Shown here: piece by piece, positions 23,901 to 35,793 of the stretch
Position numbering within the stretch: position 1 is the stretch's first letter
Layout: each line of letters begins with the position of its first letter
Source: Scolanthus callimorphus
Lineage: Eukaryota; Cnidaria; Anthozoa; Actiniaria; Edwardsiidae
Assembly (NCBI GenBank): GCA_033964015.1
Contig: CM066919.1
Span: 28,549,459 to 28,613,458, forward strand
Direction of reading: 5' to 3'
Length of the DNA: 64,000 nucleotides
Translations under genes and position numbers: made by a program
Notes under the pieces: model-generated
The model's database searches: none
Told to the model about the DNA's origin: nothing
The model's input: only the letters and a program-made list of their open reading frames with translations

Positions 23901-26900
23901 GAAGTAAATGTGTGGTGAGGGTGGCATGATCTTGGTGACAGATATTTGCGCGCATCAGTAGGTTTTGCATAGAGGTCTGTATAAACCGAGCCATTGCTCT
24001 TGAAACCTATAAAACTATACCAAGAATTCTACCTTGTTATCTGTTCTGCTCGTGCAGTGGTATTAATACGAAATAAATCATGAATGGAATGAAGCATCAT
24101 CGCCAACCCACCCACCTACCACCCAAGTCATCAATAAAGCTCATGATCTCTAGACCGATGCGCCGATCTCTAGGCGCGTTTCAGATGCGGTATACTGTCA
24201 AGAACTGGTAATAATACCCCACCCGTAGGAATATCCTTAGCAGCTTTGTACCACTTCCCCTGACACTGAAACCTATTATTCGTGGTAGTTCATCTCTAAT
24301 CAAGTCACCAATACGACTGGTACTCTGCAGACCACTGCGGTCTACATTGTAACATTTAGCATGACGTGTCCCAATGCCGTGATGGCTAATTCATGCAATG
24401 CAAAAGGCCTGGCGTGTTCGATAAGAGACCAGCTTTGCATTTTAATCAGGGTATCTGTGCTTTCCCTCACGAGATCCGAGCATTAGTCGTGTTGAAGCTT
24501 CTTGAGTATTTTCGACATGATGAACTTGTCTGCTACGACTGAACGGGCCGTTTCAGTTTGAGCAGTAACAAGTCATATCGGGGGCTTTACTTCCGGCACC
24601 AGTTCTTCCGTTTTTAACTTGTGGATCTTAAACAGAGGGGAAACTAAGGCACCGAAGTATTTTCATAAGCATACATCACATTTTATTCCTTATATACACG
24701 TACAAACATATTTAAATTCAGCTTTATTCCCCGCACATTTGTAGACTGGAACTCACTCTCTCAATCCTCTGTAAATATTGCTTTAGCTACCGACGGGGAC
24801 AACCAGTTCCGTCAACACTTAATTACAATGTAATTACCGCTGACCGTCTGCAATCTTCGAGGTAGCATCCACAAATAAAGTGATTAAGTGAAGTGACTCT
24901 AACGGCGCTTGTAACACCTAACACTGCTTACCGTTCCTTCTCCGAAACGAACCACTTCTCAATGATTTTCGCACCTCCACTCAAGAGATCATTGATCTCT
25001 GTCGCGCAGGCGTGCAAAATCTTCTGAATCTCGAGGCGTTGTGTAACCGCCGAGCTCTACTAACAGTAATGCTCCACCTTTATCTGCCTCATTCACCACA
25101 AGTTCCCTTTTTTACACGACCCCACAAGCGGCACCGCTTTAATATTCATCGTGTTTAAATAACGTTATTATTATTATTAATATTATTATTATTATTACTG
25201 ATTTATTCTTGTATCCATTTTGAGACCTTTCGTTCCTCCCTGAGTTATGTTGGCTTTCTCTTAGCGGGAATGACAGTGTCCGCAAACTCCATTGCTAGTC
25301 TTCAAGAGTCTTTTACAATTAAATCTCCTGTGTATCTATAATCAAAGAATCGCTTTCTTGGATTTGAGTTGACCTTCTAATAACGGGGCGACGTAAATAT
25401 CGGCGAATAGTCACCGAGACAAAGCAGACAGTGGGCATGCGCAGTAGGTAATTCTGGAGTTAGCATAAGCGTTTTTTTTTAGTTTTAGTGTGTTAGTTTA
25501 ACTAACGCTGCGATATATTAATTATGAAAAATATTTCAACGAAAGAACGTGTTTCCAAGGCACAGACAACCAATTGATATTAAGCTTAGTTTACTTAACA
25601 CTCATGCATTATTGACATGCGCAGTAGACAATTTTGAAGTTAGCGCTTCTTTTCTTGAATCGTTGTCAGTTGTAATGTCAAGAAAAAGGAAGAAATGTAA
25701 AAGAATGAAACAAATTCGAGTGATTAAACCGTTCTTTTATGATAATTTCCTCAAATTAGACTCGAGTACCCTGTGGTTTTTCGCCTATATAAAAACATCC
25801 CCTTAACTCGAAACCTATACCACAAATCGACCAGACGAACTACCAGGCATTGATCGGGAGGTCTTTCTCGTTGAGAATCCACTATCAGACCTTTACTGTG
25901 GCGATGGTTGAAGCAAATCGCCCTCTGCTCCCTGACTACTAATCAATTATTATTTCTAGTATAGTGTTTTATTATATGGACACGAGTGTTTTACTGGGAA
26001 ATACGCCACTCGTAGATCTCGTACGAAGCTACATCCGGGTCCTCAGTGACATATTTTCATATCCTCACTAGTGAGGATATCGGTCAAAACAAAATGCTTG
26101 GAAATCAATTTGGAATGATTTTTTCTGGTTTGCCCATATAATAAAAAGAAAATTACACGGTGGCTTGAAGATATGAGTTTTATTTTCTCGTGTCAAAAAC
26201 AATATTTTACTCATTCGCTGCGCTCATTCGTAAAATATTGTTCTTGCCACTCGAAAATAAAACTCATATCTTCGCGCCACCGTGTAATATCCTCTATATA
26301 CATATTTTGCATCACCATTGATAAATAAAGTTATATTATTATTATAGTAAACCGAATTCACCTGTGACTTTTTCGTTTTTTTTTGTCTGTTTGATAGATT
26401 CAGCTGGCAATGAAAGTAAAGTAGCCAGCAAAATTAGAGGCCCAGTAAAAATTGCTGAGAATTGCGATAAAAAAGTCTTCTGCTGATGATTTTAATGGTT
26501 TCCAGGTTTCTGTTAATGACTTGATTGTAAAAATGTCTGCCATAACACTGAGAAAAGTCCCAGAGATGAATGCCATATGGAATGGCGAAGAAGCACAGCA
26601 GCTAGAAGATATTGATGTTGCTGTTGCTGTGGCAACCGATGGTGGGTTAATTACACCTGTAATTAGAGATGCAGCCAATCTGGATCTGTCACAGATCTCC
26701 CTTGTTATCAAGGTAAGTGCAAAATGAAGTGAAAAAAATTCTTAGTTTACTGTCGGAGGAACTGCCTCATTCGGTACACAGATATTCTATGGAGCTAGCC
26801 AGTCTACGTCACCCACTTTGCTCCTTTCTCCTTTTTTTCAGTGTTATCATAATAACCATCCTGACCCTCTCATTTCTTCTTGTTACCCCATCTATAACTT

Positions 26901-27353
26901 CAGAAGAGGCTGAGATAATATATCCCCCAGACCTCTGGAATTTCCATTGACAAATTCAGTGATTGTATGGGAAATAAAAGCCCTTTGACACCCTGGGGGA
27001 GGTATGGATTTTTATTTCTCAAATCACATTTCATTAAAAAAATGCTCCGCCTTCCAATCTAGGACCTAGCCCCACGTGCACGTGCAGGAAAGCTCCAACT
27101 CCATGAATTCCAGGGTGGCTCCTTCACCATCTCCAATCTAGGAATGTATGGCATCTCAGAGTTCACTGCTGTGATCAACCCACCCCAAGCATCAATACTA
27201 GCTGTTGGCGGCACTCGACTTTCAATCACAGCTGATGAGCGTATTCAGAATGTGATGACTGTCAGCTTATCATGTGATGCTAGGATTGTTGATAATGATC
27301 TGGCATCAAGATGGTTAGAGACATTCAAATTCTATATGAGAACCCAGGATTAG
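20968..27353 (+). CDS. PDHX: Pyruvate dehydrogenase complex E3-binding protein (component X)
   Basis: Mitochondrial matrix protein that tethers dihydrolipoamide dehydrogenase (E3) to the E2 core of the pyruvate dehydrogenase complex. Exons: 20968-21094, 21852-22145, 22318-22798, 26506-26712, 27063-27353; about 465 residues, against 501 in human. In order: an Arg-rich presequence ([15 protein letters not shown]); one lipoyl domain with the lipoyl lysine in ETDKA (about residue 87); an E3-binding domain around [20 protein letters not shown]; a Pro/Ser/Ala linker; and an acyltransferase-like core ([39 protein letters not shown]). The E2 catalytic DHR is replaced by DAR in CDARIVDND and there is a single lipoyl domain; both favour PDHX over catalytic E2 (DLAT). 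The start at 20968 sits in the YY1-like site. The third exon has a frame break at a CT run. The 3.7-kb intron after it holds a SINE and a 2.7-kb TIR element. Confidence 0.92.
22512..22531 (+). other. PDHX: PDHX exon 3 frame break at a CT dinucleotide run
   Basis: The E3-binding domain is read up to [11 protein letters not shown] in one frame, while the linker [16 protein letters not shown] and everything after it are in another. Between them lies a CTCTCTCTC run. Removing one CT unit joins the two frames without a stop, so the break looks like a microsatellite-length change or an assembly error. Confidence 0.85.
22799..22995 (-). repeat. Partial SINE, same family as 57415-57763
   Basis: It shares the phrase AACCAGAGGGAYGTTAAA and a tail ending in GTTACYTTACYTTACC with the complete SINE at 57415-57763, in the same orientation. 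The tRNA-like head is missing. It lies directly after the PDHX exon 3 donor. Confidence 0.65.
23195..25936. mobile_element. 2.7-kb element with ~205-bp TIRs in a PDHX intron
   Basis: The left end (GTCAGGGAGCAGA...) through about 23400 is repeated inverted at about 25745-25936, at roughly 85-90% identity by eye. TA flanks both sides (23193-23194, 25937-25938). The interior is AT-rich with only short open frames (the longest about 85 codons, at 25549-25806) and no recognised transposase. Its ends, GTC after TA, resemble those of the element at 16911. Confidence 0.85.
25163..25199. repeat. ATT microsatellite
   Basis: TTA/ATT tandem run inside the 2.7-kb element of the PDHX intron. Confidence 0.85.
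25960..26300. mobile_element. Inverted-repeat element (ATTACACGGTGGC arms)
   Basis: The arms at 26152-26210 and about 26230-26288 are inverted copies, with ATTACACGGTGGC at the outer ends and AATATTTTAC near the loop. A shortened relative lies at 41960-42135, sharing the upstream phrase GAAATCAATTTGGAAT. It is in the PDHX intron just before exon 4. Confidence 0.75.
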
Positions 27354-27421
27354 CAGGATTATAAGGTACAGAAAAAAGGTCAGTAGTTTGGATCCAGGAC
27401 TTGCAAAGTCTGAGATCGTAA

Positions 27422-27536
27422 AATAAATGCATGTACGTGTAGAATCCCCCCGGTTCACACCCTGAGTATGGCTAAACTCATACAAAACTCTTTGGAGAAG
27501 AACAAGCTTTCGGCCATTACTATGCTGCATAATAAA
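27422..27536 (+). terminator. PDHX candidate poly(A) signals
   Basis: AATAAA occurs at 27422-27427 and again at 27531-27536, 69 and 178 bp after the PDHX stop codon. Either could direct 3' end formation. Confidence 0.5.
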
Positions 27537-27820
27537 ACTAGTACTGTTTATCATGCTCTAGGCATTCTCATACCCAGATCTCTCTGGGGAAAGCTCTGGT
27601 GACAGCCATTGACACATGTGTGAGATTTGATATGGTGCTTCCGAGAGAAAGACCATTCTCTTGAATGTGCCAATGTTCAAAATCAGCCGATCAACAAACA
27701 GAGCAAAAGCCCTCAAGTGGCTGCCATCAGAGCCTCCCTGCAAGATGACGATCCAGGAGTACGAGAATGAGCTCTAGCAATCACCACATTTTTACTTCTC
27801 CTATAATCAAATTTTGACAT
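27537..27820. other. PDHX downstream flank, nothing recognised
   Basis: No inverted repeat or conserved coding segment was identified here. A few 40-60-codon frames are open on either strand without family resemblance. Confidence 0.4.
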
Positions 27821-28888
27821 AGACTAAGACGGGAAGCTGTAGACACACTTGATCCCTCTCTGGTAAAAAATACATGAAATATTTAAGGAAAAAAAAAATG
27901 AAAATGAAGTGTAGCTACATACATTTTGTGATCTCCCACAGTCACTTCTCAGATCCAGCAGGCTGGTAGATTTGTTGAATAGATAATGCATGGCTATAAT
28001 AGACCTGATTAGGTCAAGAAACTACTCCTCTGCTGAATGCCACCAGTGCAAACAAAAAAGTAGAATTTTATGACTTTAGGACTGGGTATAAAGGGTATAT
28101 TCTGTAAGAAATGATATTGTGATTTAAAATGGATAAAAATAAATGTATTTTGAGGTACCCTATTTTCTTGAGAAATGCCCAGCCTTATAAGGATATGTTA
28201 CTTTCTGTGAGTTGTGTTGAGTGAGTTGCAATCCACCTGTGTCATTAAAAATGAAAAATGACAAGAAAACACTATTTTACTGGTATATTTTCTTTAATTA
28301 TTAGCTTATACAAAAAATACAAGAGTTTGACTAATTTCTAGAAAAAGTTGATTGATTTTAAACCAATTTACTGACCATAACTCAGGATTTTCTCTTACTA
28401 TATTCGTGAAAAAGTTTGAGTGATTTGTTCAAACCACTCATACTACTCTGGAAAAATCTCAAAATCCCAACTCAAAGTGACGTTCTGAAAATGGGGTAAA
28501 AATCTAAAAAAATTTGTGAGAATATATTGAGGTGTGCCTTTTGCTTGTGTTTTCCCTTTCCATATATTTTTCATGATTTTAAAGTGATTGCTTTAACAAA
28601 CTCCGTCCTGAGTTACAGGCAAACACATTGTGTTACAAAATGATATGAGTTGTCCACTTGTCACACAAACTGGTTGGTACATGGTATGCACACCTAGTAC
28701 CTTATGAAGACACCTGGGGGAGAAAATGGTATAATTTTTAATGTGACTCACGCAACAAAGACTCAAAGCTATAAAATCATCTCAACTGGTCAACCCTGAC
28801 CAACCCTTGCCGATAGACAAGATAACCAGTCTGACCTGTATAACTAATGTATAAGACCATGAACAACCAGGACCACCAACAACCAGTA

Positions 28889-29040
28889 TAACTAATGTAT
28901 AAGACCATCAACAACCAAATGCCTGAATATATCACTGAGAAGCATGATTTCACTAGCTGCATACATGGCCATAATCTCAGAGGCTCAGAGTACAATATGT
29001 TTATACTGAGACCGAAACAGTCCTTTAAAATCCTGATAAA
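28889..29040 (+). pseudogene. Non-LTR retrotransposon reverse transcriptase C-terminal remnant
   Basis: An open stretch begins MYKTINNQMPEYITEK and contains LRGSEYNMF. It resembles the segment just after the reverse transcriptase domain in many LINE elements (pattern YK-x-N-x-x-PEY ... LR-x-S-E-x-x-x). The rest of the element is absent or decayed. The same remnant occurs in D2 at 34673-34810. Confidence 0.5.
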
Positions 29041-29377
29041 TATTCTTGACATGTATATGTTTCCTTCTAATAAAAAAAACAGAGCTCATTTTTTGGAGAT
29101 TATCCAAGAAAATAGAGCAGCATTTTTACACTGCATTTACCTTCTGCTGTAGTTACACCAAACATATGCAAAATAACATTAACGTAAGGGCTCCTAAACC
29201 AGCAAACGGTGATCTTTGTGGAAGATCTCCATATTTTTTATTTTGTTGCTGTCATGTAGCTTGATCTCGCTACCCATGCAAAATGTTTTGGGGATTTTCT
29301 TTTGTATTGCAATTTTGCTTTCAATATTTTTCTTTGTCATAGGCTTTTTGACTCGCAAATTGCCAGGTGACTGTGGT

Positions 29378-29514
29378 CTTAAGCCTGGTTTCCATATAGT
29401 CTTATCGATCGTGACTTATATGTTTCTGCCGTGAAACAATAGAATTATTTCAATTTCCATTGTTTCACGGTCGACTGATACGACAGATAAGACTATATGG
29501 AAATCAGGCTTAAG
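29378..29514. mobile_element. 137-bp MITE, CTTAAGCCTGGTTTCCATAT ends
   Basis: The terminal inverted repeats of about 30 bp are near perfect. A second inverted pair inside (GTTTCACGG) makes the whole element fold back. Copies: 35163-35262 and a fragment at 1083. Confidence 0.85.
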
Positions 29515-31454
29515 CGAAACAAGATTGATCTCACTGCCAACATTTTCTATATCAGTTGGTTTTTAACTAACCATGCCATAATACAACAGAGGATGCGCGA
29601 GCAGTGTGCGCAGTAACAATAGTTGGCGGGCTCATGTCAAACACCATTCGTTAACGACACCGCCCACTAGTGATATAGAATTAGTGTCTGCGTTACTCCA
29701 CAGTACAACCCAAAGGCGCGAGAAAACGCGAGAGTTTGGCATGTCTTTCCTAATTTGAAACAACCATGAAGACAACGAGATAGAGTAAGCGGCGCAAACA
29801 CGACTACAACACATGAAAAAGCGTCTATTCTCACTTGGGATTCCTGCGAAGAATGGCCTGTTTGATTAGGTTACATCACCCATAACGCCATGGATATCTG
29901 CGTGGGGTTCGGTTACGTAATATTTGAAGCTTTCTAGCTATATACTACAGCTCAAATTGTCTATTTTTGTCTAAAAGTCCTTTCGACTGCTTGGCTGCTC
30001 TCGTAAATTTGGAGTGCAACCCTCCCTCCTCCCCGCAGCGATGAAGCGCATGCGCGCCACGTGAGCTACCCGCTCACTACCGCCGCCTCGGGCTGGCTCC
30101 TCCCATATCTTAACCTTACCCGTGGCATTGTTTGCGGGTAGCCAAGTGAGGATGTATTACTAGCTAGCGTATGGGACAACTCCGGCTCACAGGATAATAA
30201 CTAATAGCGATTTAAAAATGCGCCAACATTCTTTTCTTAACTAGGAAAACTTGGCAAACTTTTCTCACAGATTAGACTTTAATGTACCTTGCCCGTGCCC
30301 TTTAAAAAGGCGAAAACATACATAACATCCAGTCAATATGGTTTGTTTGACATGCCTCTTGCACACTTACATAAGATTAAGGAGTTGGGAGAGACTCACC
30401 TGTTGAAGTGCCTTGGACAAGACAAGTTAGACTAAGAGTTCTTGCTCACTTGGGTTGTTGTCCGTTTGAAGCGCTACTCAGAAATGTTGTGTGTTTTATG
30501 ATCTTGTTTGCGTGCGGTATCGCAATTGGCTGAAATCACTGAGCGTAGAGACGTATTTAACTTGGGCGTAATGTTGCCCCATTTCACATCACTTGTCATT
30601 CATTTGAATAACCTTTCTTTGCTTGGGACGCTTCAATATTTATATATTCTGCGGTGCGCATCAGTAAAAGAAAGAAAGAATAATTCTATACGAAATAATT
30701 CTATACGCTCATTGATTTCAAACCATTTTACTTCTGATATGCATGAGGAAGCCAATAGTTCCTTATCACGTCAATATGGCTTAATAATATCTTATAGTTA
30801 TCAGGAAACGAAGTCCAGTATTCAATTCAGCACATCCGTATTAGTAAAGCTGCAAAGTTTGGGAAGAATTACTCGAAACCTGGCTGAGATATGGATTTTC
30901 AGCGCATCGATGGGCTACCGCCATACATTTATTGTAAAAAATCGTCAATTTGAAAATACTATATCTCGGTCAGTATTCAACCAAACTTTGCAGCATTTCT
31001 AATACGGATGAATTGAATACTATACTTCGTTTCCTGAAAACTATAAGATATTACTAAGTTACTTAGTTTGTTGTTCTATGGCTTCGTATCTAGTTTTTAG
31101 TTTATTTCACTTCCAAATAGCTTTATAAAACTAATGCTGGAAGGCTATAAAAACTATAATATGTAATGTCACAGGACCGTATTTAATAGAGTTGAAAGGC
31201 TATGTAGCTCGGCAAACTTCAAAGGATGGCCACAAATAACGTTGGGCTGGAAGGACAGTGTAGTGCACAATCGTTCGTGTTGTGCTTCTCTAATGTTTAC
31301 ATGTCCCTGTGCATACTGAATCTTAATGGCAAACATTTGGCACTTAACCGTAACGGTGCACAAACAAAAAGGATTCTTTTGAGGAAGTGAACAAAGAGAG
31401 AAGGCACAATATAGCATGTTAGGTTTCATAACCATCCTGCTCTATTTAAACTAG

Positions 31455-31631
31455 AGTAGATTTCGTATGACTGTGAGAAGTGCCGCGGCAAAGTTGTGCC
31501 GCGCCGCGACCGTGACCGCGCCGCGACTACGCGATTTCATTCGGTATCTACAGCAGGCCAAGTTCCGTACCCACGCCGCGACAGTACCGCGCCGTGTCGC
31601 GGCACTTTTCACAGTCATACGAAATCTGCTC
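31455..31631. mobile_element. 177-bp TA-flanked MITE with an empty site in copy B
   Basis: The ends read GAGTAGATTTCGTATGACTG and its inverse, and the interior is CGCGG-rich. TA flanks it at 31453-31454 and 31632-31633. The matching place in copy B (about 46990-47000) has a single TA and no insert, so this is a precise insertion. A relative lies at 55790-55960. Confidence 0.92.
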
Positions 31632-32094
31632 TATGGACTGCAAAGAAAAGCTAAATACAACAGCTGTACGAATTACTTGAGAATATTCAGGTCAATTGCG
31701 TTGCTTGTATCGTGAAGCACCAAGTTTACTAAAGTAGTAGGCGGGGTTTGCCTCAAGGGTTTGAATGGCAAGACAATAACCACACATTGCCAGTATCAGG
31801 ACCGTTTTTAAATCTCATGTGATTTACGTTTCATTTATACTGTCCCCGCGCTGTTTGCGTTATACCAACACAAAGCCGGCGACGGCCCGTCTACTCGCGG
31901 CAACCTAGCCATATCCACGGATTTGCGATAGCATCGCTTTGACGCTCGGCCACATCACGAACACAGTACATGTAATAGCTGTATTCAAACTAGAGACGGA
32001 AAACTCGTCTGAGTTTTCTCGCCTTGAATATGGTTCCCTGTTCTGTGATCACGCGAAAACATTTTTTTTGAAGAAGAAAGTTTAGACAGATAAG

Positions 32095-32945
32095 GCTGCA
32101 TTCATTATGTATACTACAGGGGGGCAGAGGATTTTGAGGGGGGATCTCAAAATTTAGGAACTGGAAAGGGGGGATGTCAAGTTTTTTCATAACATGAAGG
32201 GGGATGCATATTTTTGTTGAGGTATTATATATATTTAAGATAAGGTTGTGCAGTTTGAAAAGTAAATGAAGGAAGGCTTAATTGTTGAACACCGAGTTTG
32301 AACCTCCTGAAGAAGTATCACTTGCACTACTATTCTCGTGTATTTAGCCTCTTTCAACTAATATGTTGAAAAAAGCTGCGCGCTTGGCGCGCATAAAGAA
32401 TTATAAACTTAAAAAATCGTAAAAGGCCTTCTTGTTTTACCACAATTCCTCGAGGTCCTCTTCAGTGACTTTTGCCTGCCAGACAAAAACGCCTTTGGGC
32501 TTTTGATTAATCTTGTAGCTTCATTGTCAATTGTCAAAATTGCGGCGCGCTTCGCACGCACAACGGAAAACAAACCAAACAATCAAATACAAAATAAATG
32601 ATACTCAGCCTATGTGTAGTAAGGTTCCAATCGAGGCTTGGTAGAAAGTCACTACACACAAAAGAGTACAGCCACCTAGGATTTTTATTTGCATTTTTAC
32701 GCTTTGTATTTTTATCATTGAGCCTTGTTCTGCATCTTTTGAAAAAATGTTATTGACGTGACCCTACCCTCGACACCTTAGTAGGTGTTTAAAGGAATAA
32801 AGCTTCTTCTTCTATAAATTGAAAAAATGTCTCGGGGGGGGGGGGGGGGGCATGTTTTTCCTTTTGACCAAGAGGGGGGATTCGTAAAAAATATGATGTG
32901 TCTTGGGGGGATCTGAAAATTTTGCATTGTCAAAAAAAAATCCTC
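32095..32945. mobile_element. G-rich insertion in copy A
   Basis: The left end (CAGGGGGGCAGAGGATTTTG) and the region at 32837-32945 are both G-rich, with repeated phrases such as GGGGGGATYT. Copy B lacks this block, although its sequence there is also altered, so exact ends could not be fixed. Confidence 0.55.
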
Positions 32946-33671
32946 GACGAGTTTTCCGTCTCTAGTGTGAATACAGCTAATGAAAACTTCAAGAACTTCA
33001 AATATCGTAAAACCTTCCAACAAATATCTGTTAAAAGGTCTCAAAGATCGAAGCTCGGGCTAGCTGTGTGTGGGCGGAATTTGTATGAGCGATTAACAAC
33101 AGGACCCCAGGTTATCGTAACGGGGTATCGTAATTAGAGACGGGGGAGAAAAATTTAATGGAGCTGTTTTTAAATCTCACTGATATTATTTGCGGTTCGC
33201 TGATTCTCAATTCGTTCTCCTTTGTTCAACTAGCACCCATTTTAATTGTCACTCCACGGGCTTAAACTAAGCCATATCTTCTTTAGTGGAAAACTAGAAA
33301 ATATACAAGATGTCGTTGCCTTCAACTCTGCTATTGTCAAAGACTCTTACTCCAAATTTGTTAAAAATGGCTTCAGTTTTAAAGCAAAAAAATAACTCGG
33401 AGTTTTATTGCCACCAATAGCTTTATTCAGATCACCTAAAGATTCATTTGAGTGGTTATCATTGTTCATTTTGTACATACTTGTATGTGCTCTGTGGACT
33501 AAGACACAAAGCTGTAGACACACTTGATCCCTTTCTGGTAAAAAATAAATGAAATATTTAAGGAAAAAAATTGAAAATGAAGTGTAGCCACATACATTTT
33601 GTGATCTCTCACAGTCACTTCTTAGATCCAGCAGGCTGGTAGATTTGTTGAATAGATCACGCATGGCTATA

Positions 33672-33922
33672 GAGCGGTTTTCACATGACTGTCGTGAAAA
33701 CAATTGCAATTGAGCAATCACTAGCCAATCAGAATCGAGAGAAATCATGACTTGCTCCTAAATGGCTTTTTTCTTAGCCAATCGCAAGCCAAACAATTAC
33801 TAAGTAATTACACAATTGTATTTACTACAGAATTTGATTGGCTGTGGAAAACGAGTAGCCAATGAGAACGCAAAGCAATCGCAATTACATAACAAGTCTT
33901 GACAGTCATGTGAAATCCGCTC
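33672..33922. mobile_element. 251-bp TA-flanked MITE with an empty site in D1
   Basis: The ends read GAGCGG-TTTCACATGACTGTC and its inverse; the interior has several CCAAT-like boxes (AGCCAATCAG). It is flanked by TA. D1 at about 27985 reads straight through with one TA, so the insertion postdates the duplication. Confidence 0.92.
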
Positions 33923-34672
33923 TAATAGACCTGATTAGGTCAAGAAACTACTCCTCTGCTGACTGCCACCAGTGAAACAAAAAGTAGAATTTTATTGACT
34001 TTAGCACTGCTCCTCGGGTGGAACGGATTCTGACAAAAGAGTATATTCTGAAAGAAATTATATTGTGATTTAAAATGGATAAAAATAAATGTATTTTGAG
34101 GTACCCTATTGTCTTGAGAAATGCCCAGCCCTATTAAGGATATGTTACTTTCTGTGAGTTGTGTTGAGTGAGTTTCAATCCACCTGTGCCATTAAAAATG
34201 AAAAATGACAAGAAAACACTATTTTACTGGTATATTTTCTTTAATTATACAAAAAATACAAGAGTTTGACTAATTTCTAGAAAAAAAAGATTGATTCTTT
34301 AAACCAATTTACTGACCATAACCTAGGATTTCCGTCCTGAGTTACAGGCAAACACATTGTGTTACAAACAGTACAAAATTATATGAGTTGTCCACTTGTC
34401 ACACAATCTGGTTGGTACATGGTATGCATAACTAGTACCTTGTGATGACACCTGGGGAGAAAATGGTATAATTTTTAATGTGACTCGCGCAACAAAGACT
34501 CGAAGCTATAAAATCATCTCAACTGGTCAACCCTTGCCGATAGACGAGATAACCAGTCTGACCTGTATAACTAATGTATAAGACCATGAACAACCAGGAC
34601 CACCAACAACCAGTATAACTAATGTATAAGACCATGAACAACCAGGACCACCAACAACCAGTATAACTAATG

Positions 34673-34810
34673 TATAAGACCATCAACAACCAAATGCCTG
34701 AATATATCACTGAGAAGCATGATTTCACTAGCTGCATACATGGCCACAATCTCAGAGGCTCAGAGTACAATATATTTATACTGAGACTGAAACAGTCCTT
34801 TTAATAAAAT
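34673..34810 (+). pseudogene. LINE reverse transcriptase C-terminal remnant, second copy
   Basis: Second copy of the remnant at 28889-29040, with the same MYKTINNQMPEYIT start. It is preceded by tandem copies of its own first codons (TATAAGACCAT...AACAACCA), so the repeat grew out of a former coding segment. Confidence 0.5.
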
Positions 34811-35162
34811 CCTGATAAATTTTCCAGTAAATATTCTTGACATGTATATGTTTCCTTCTAATAAAACAGAGCTCTCATTTTTGGAGATTATCCAAGAAAA
34901 CAGAGCAGCATTTTTACACTGCATTTACCTTCTGCTGTAGTTACACCAAACATATACAAAATAACCTTAACGTAAGGGCTCCTAAACCAGCAAACGGTGA
35001 TCTTTGTGGAAGATCTCCATACTTTTTATTTGCTGTCATGTAGCTTGATCTCGCTAGCCATGCAAAATGTTTTGGGGATTTTCTTTTGAATTGCAATTTT
35101 GCTTTCAATATGTTTCTTTGTCATAAGGCTTTTTGACTTGCAAATTGCCAGGTGACTGTGGT

Positions 35163-35262
35163 CTTAAGCCTGGTTTCCATATAGGATTGACCGTGACTTA
35201 TATGTTTCTGCCGTGAAACGTCGACTGATACGACAAATAAGACTATGGAAATCAGGCTTAAG
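35163..35262. mobile_element. 100-bp MITE, shortened copy of 29378-29514
   Basis: It has the same CTTAAGCCTGGTTTCCATAT ends. The central part is shorter and one arm has lost a few bases. Confidence 0.8.
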
Positions 35263-35574
35263 CGAAACAAGATTGATCTCACTGCCAACTATAACTACAT
35301 AAGTGGTAAGACTGGAATGCTTTTCTGGACAGCGCTACAGTCTATGCCTCATTGAATCTCATTAAATAACAAAAGAATACAATTAAAAAACAAAAATATG
35401 GCAAAATAGGGCCGTGGGACACTTTTTTGAGCTGTTAACATCTAAAACCATTTTCTAGACATCCTAAGGATTCCAAAAATGTATGTCTCGTTACTAGTTC
35501 CGGGGGGTGCACATGAACCCGCTCTAACGACTAGAATAGTGGTTTTTAACTAACCATGCCATAATACAACAGAG

Positions 35575-35793
35575 GAGGGTCATAATATTGTTTCTTCTAG
35601 CCTAGGGAAGGGTCAGTTTTTTTAACTGCAAAATTGATTCAATCACAGCAGAATTTTTGCTTTTTATAGTATCTCATTTTTCACTGAAATCAAGAGAATC
35701 AATATATTTTTCTTCATATAGTTTTTGTCGGAACAATTTCAATGTCAGCCTACTGAGCCCTACGGTAAAGGCTTCCTCTCGCAGAGTCGTACT
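35575..35793. other. No gene or repeat recognised
   Basis: A short non-coding interval between the D2 duplication and an inverted-repeat element. Confidence 0.35.

Larger units (their letters stand above)
27821..29593 (+). repeat. Direct duplication, copy 1 (D1)
   Basis: From about ACTAAGAC (27821) to the phrase CATAATACAACAGAGGA (29593), this segment is repeated at 33494-35574. Copy 1 has about 215 bp (around 28390-28605) missing from copy 2. Copy 2 has a TA-flanked MITE and extra sequence near 35292-35530 that copy 1 lacks. Confidence 0.85.
29712..33497 (+). repeat. Large duplicated segment, copy A
   Basis: Nearly colinear with 45279-48275. Shared landmarks include GCGCGAGAAAACGCGAG, the stretch at 30240-31070, and the hairpin GACGGAAAACTCGTC. 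Copy A alone carries the MITE at 31455-31631 and a G-rich insertion at 32095-32945; copy B alone carries the elements at 45429 and 47787. Open frames shared by both copies (for example 30508-31002 and 45976-46412) are interrupted differently and show no family motif. It is a dispersed repeat rather than a gene. Confidence 0.85.
33494..35574 (+). repeat. Direct duplication, copy 2 (D2)
   Basis: Same family and orientation as 27821-29593. It contains the MITE at 33672-33922, a LINE remnant at 34673-34810 and a 48-bp tandem repeat grown to three units (about 34565-34690), where D1 has two. D1 and D2 flank copy A as direct repeats. Confidence 0.85.

Noticed and set aside
20968..27353. Assignment as catalytic E2 (DLAT)
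   Set aside because: Only one lipoyl domain is present, and the catalytic His of the DHR motif is replaced (DAR), as in PDHX.
30508..31002. 164-codon frame as a gene
   Set aside because: It lies in the A/B dispersed duplication; the copy at 45976 is frameshifted differently and no motif is recognised.
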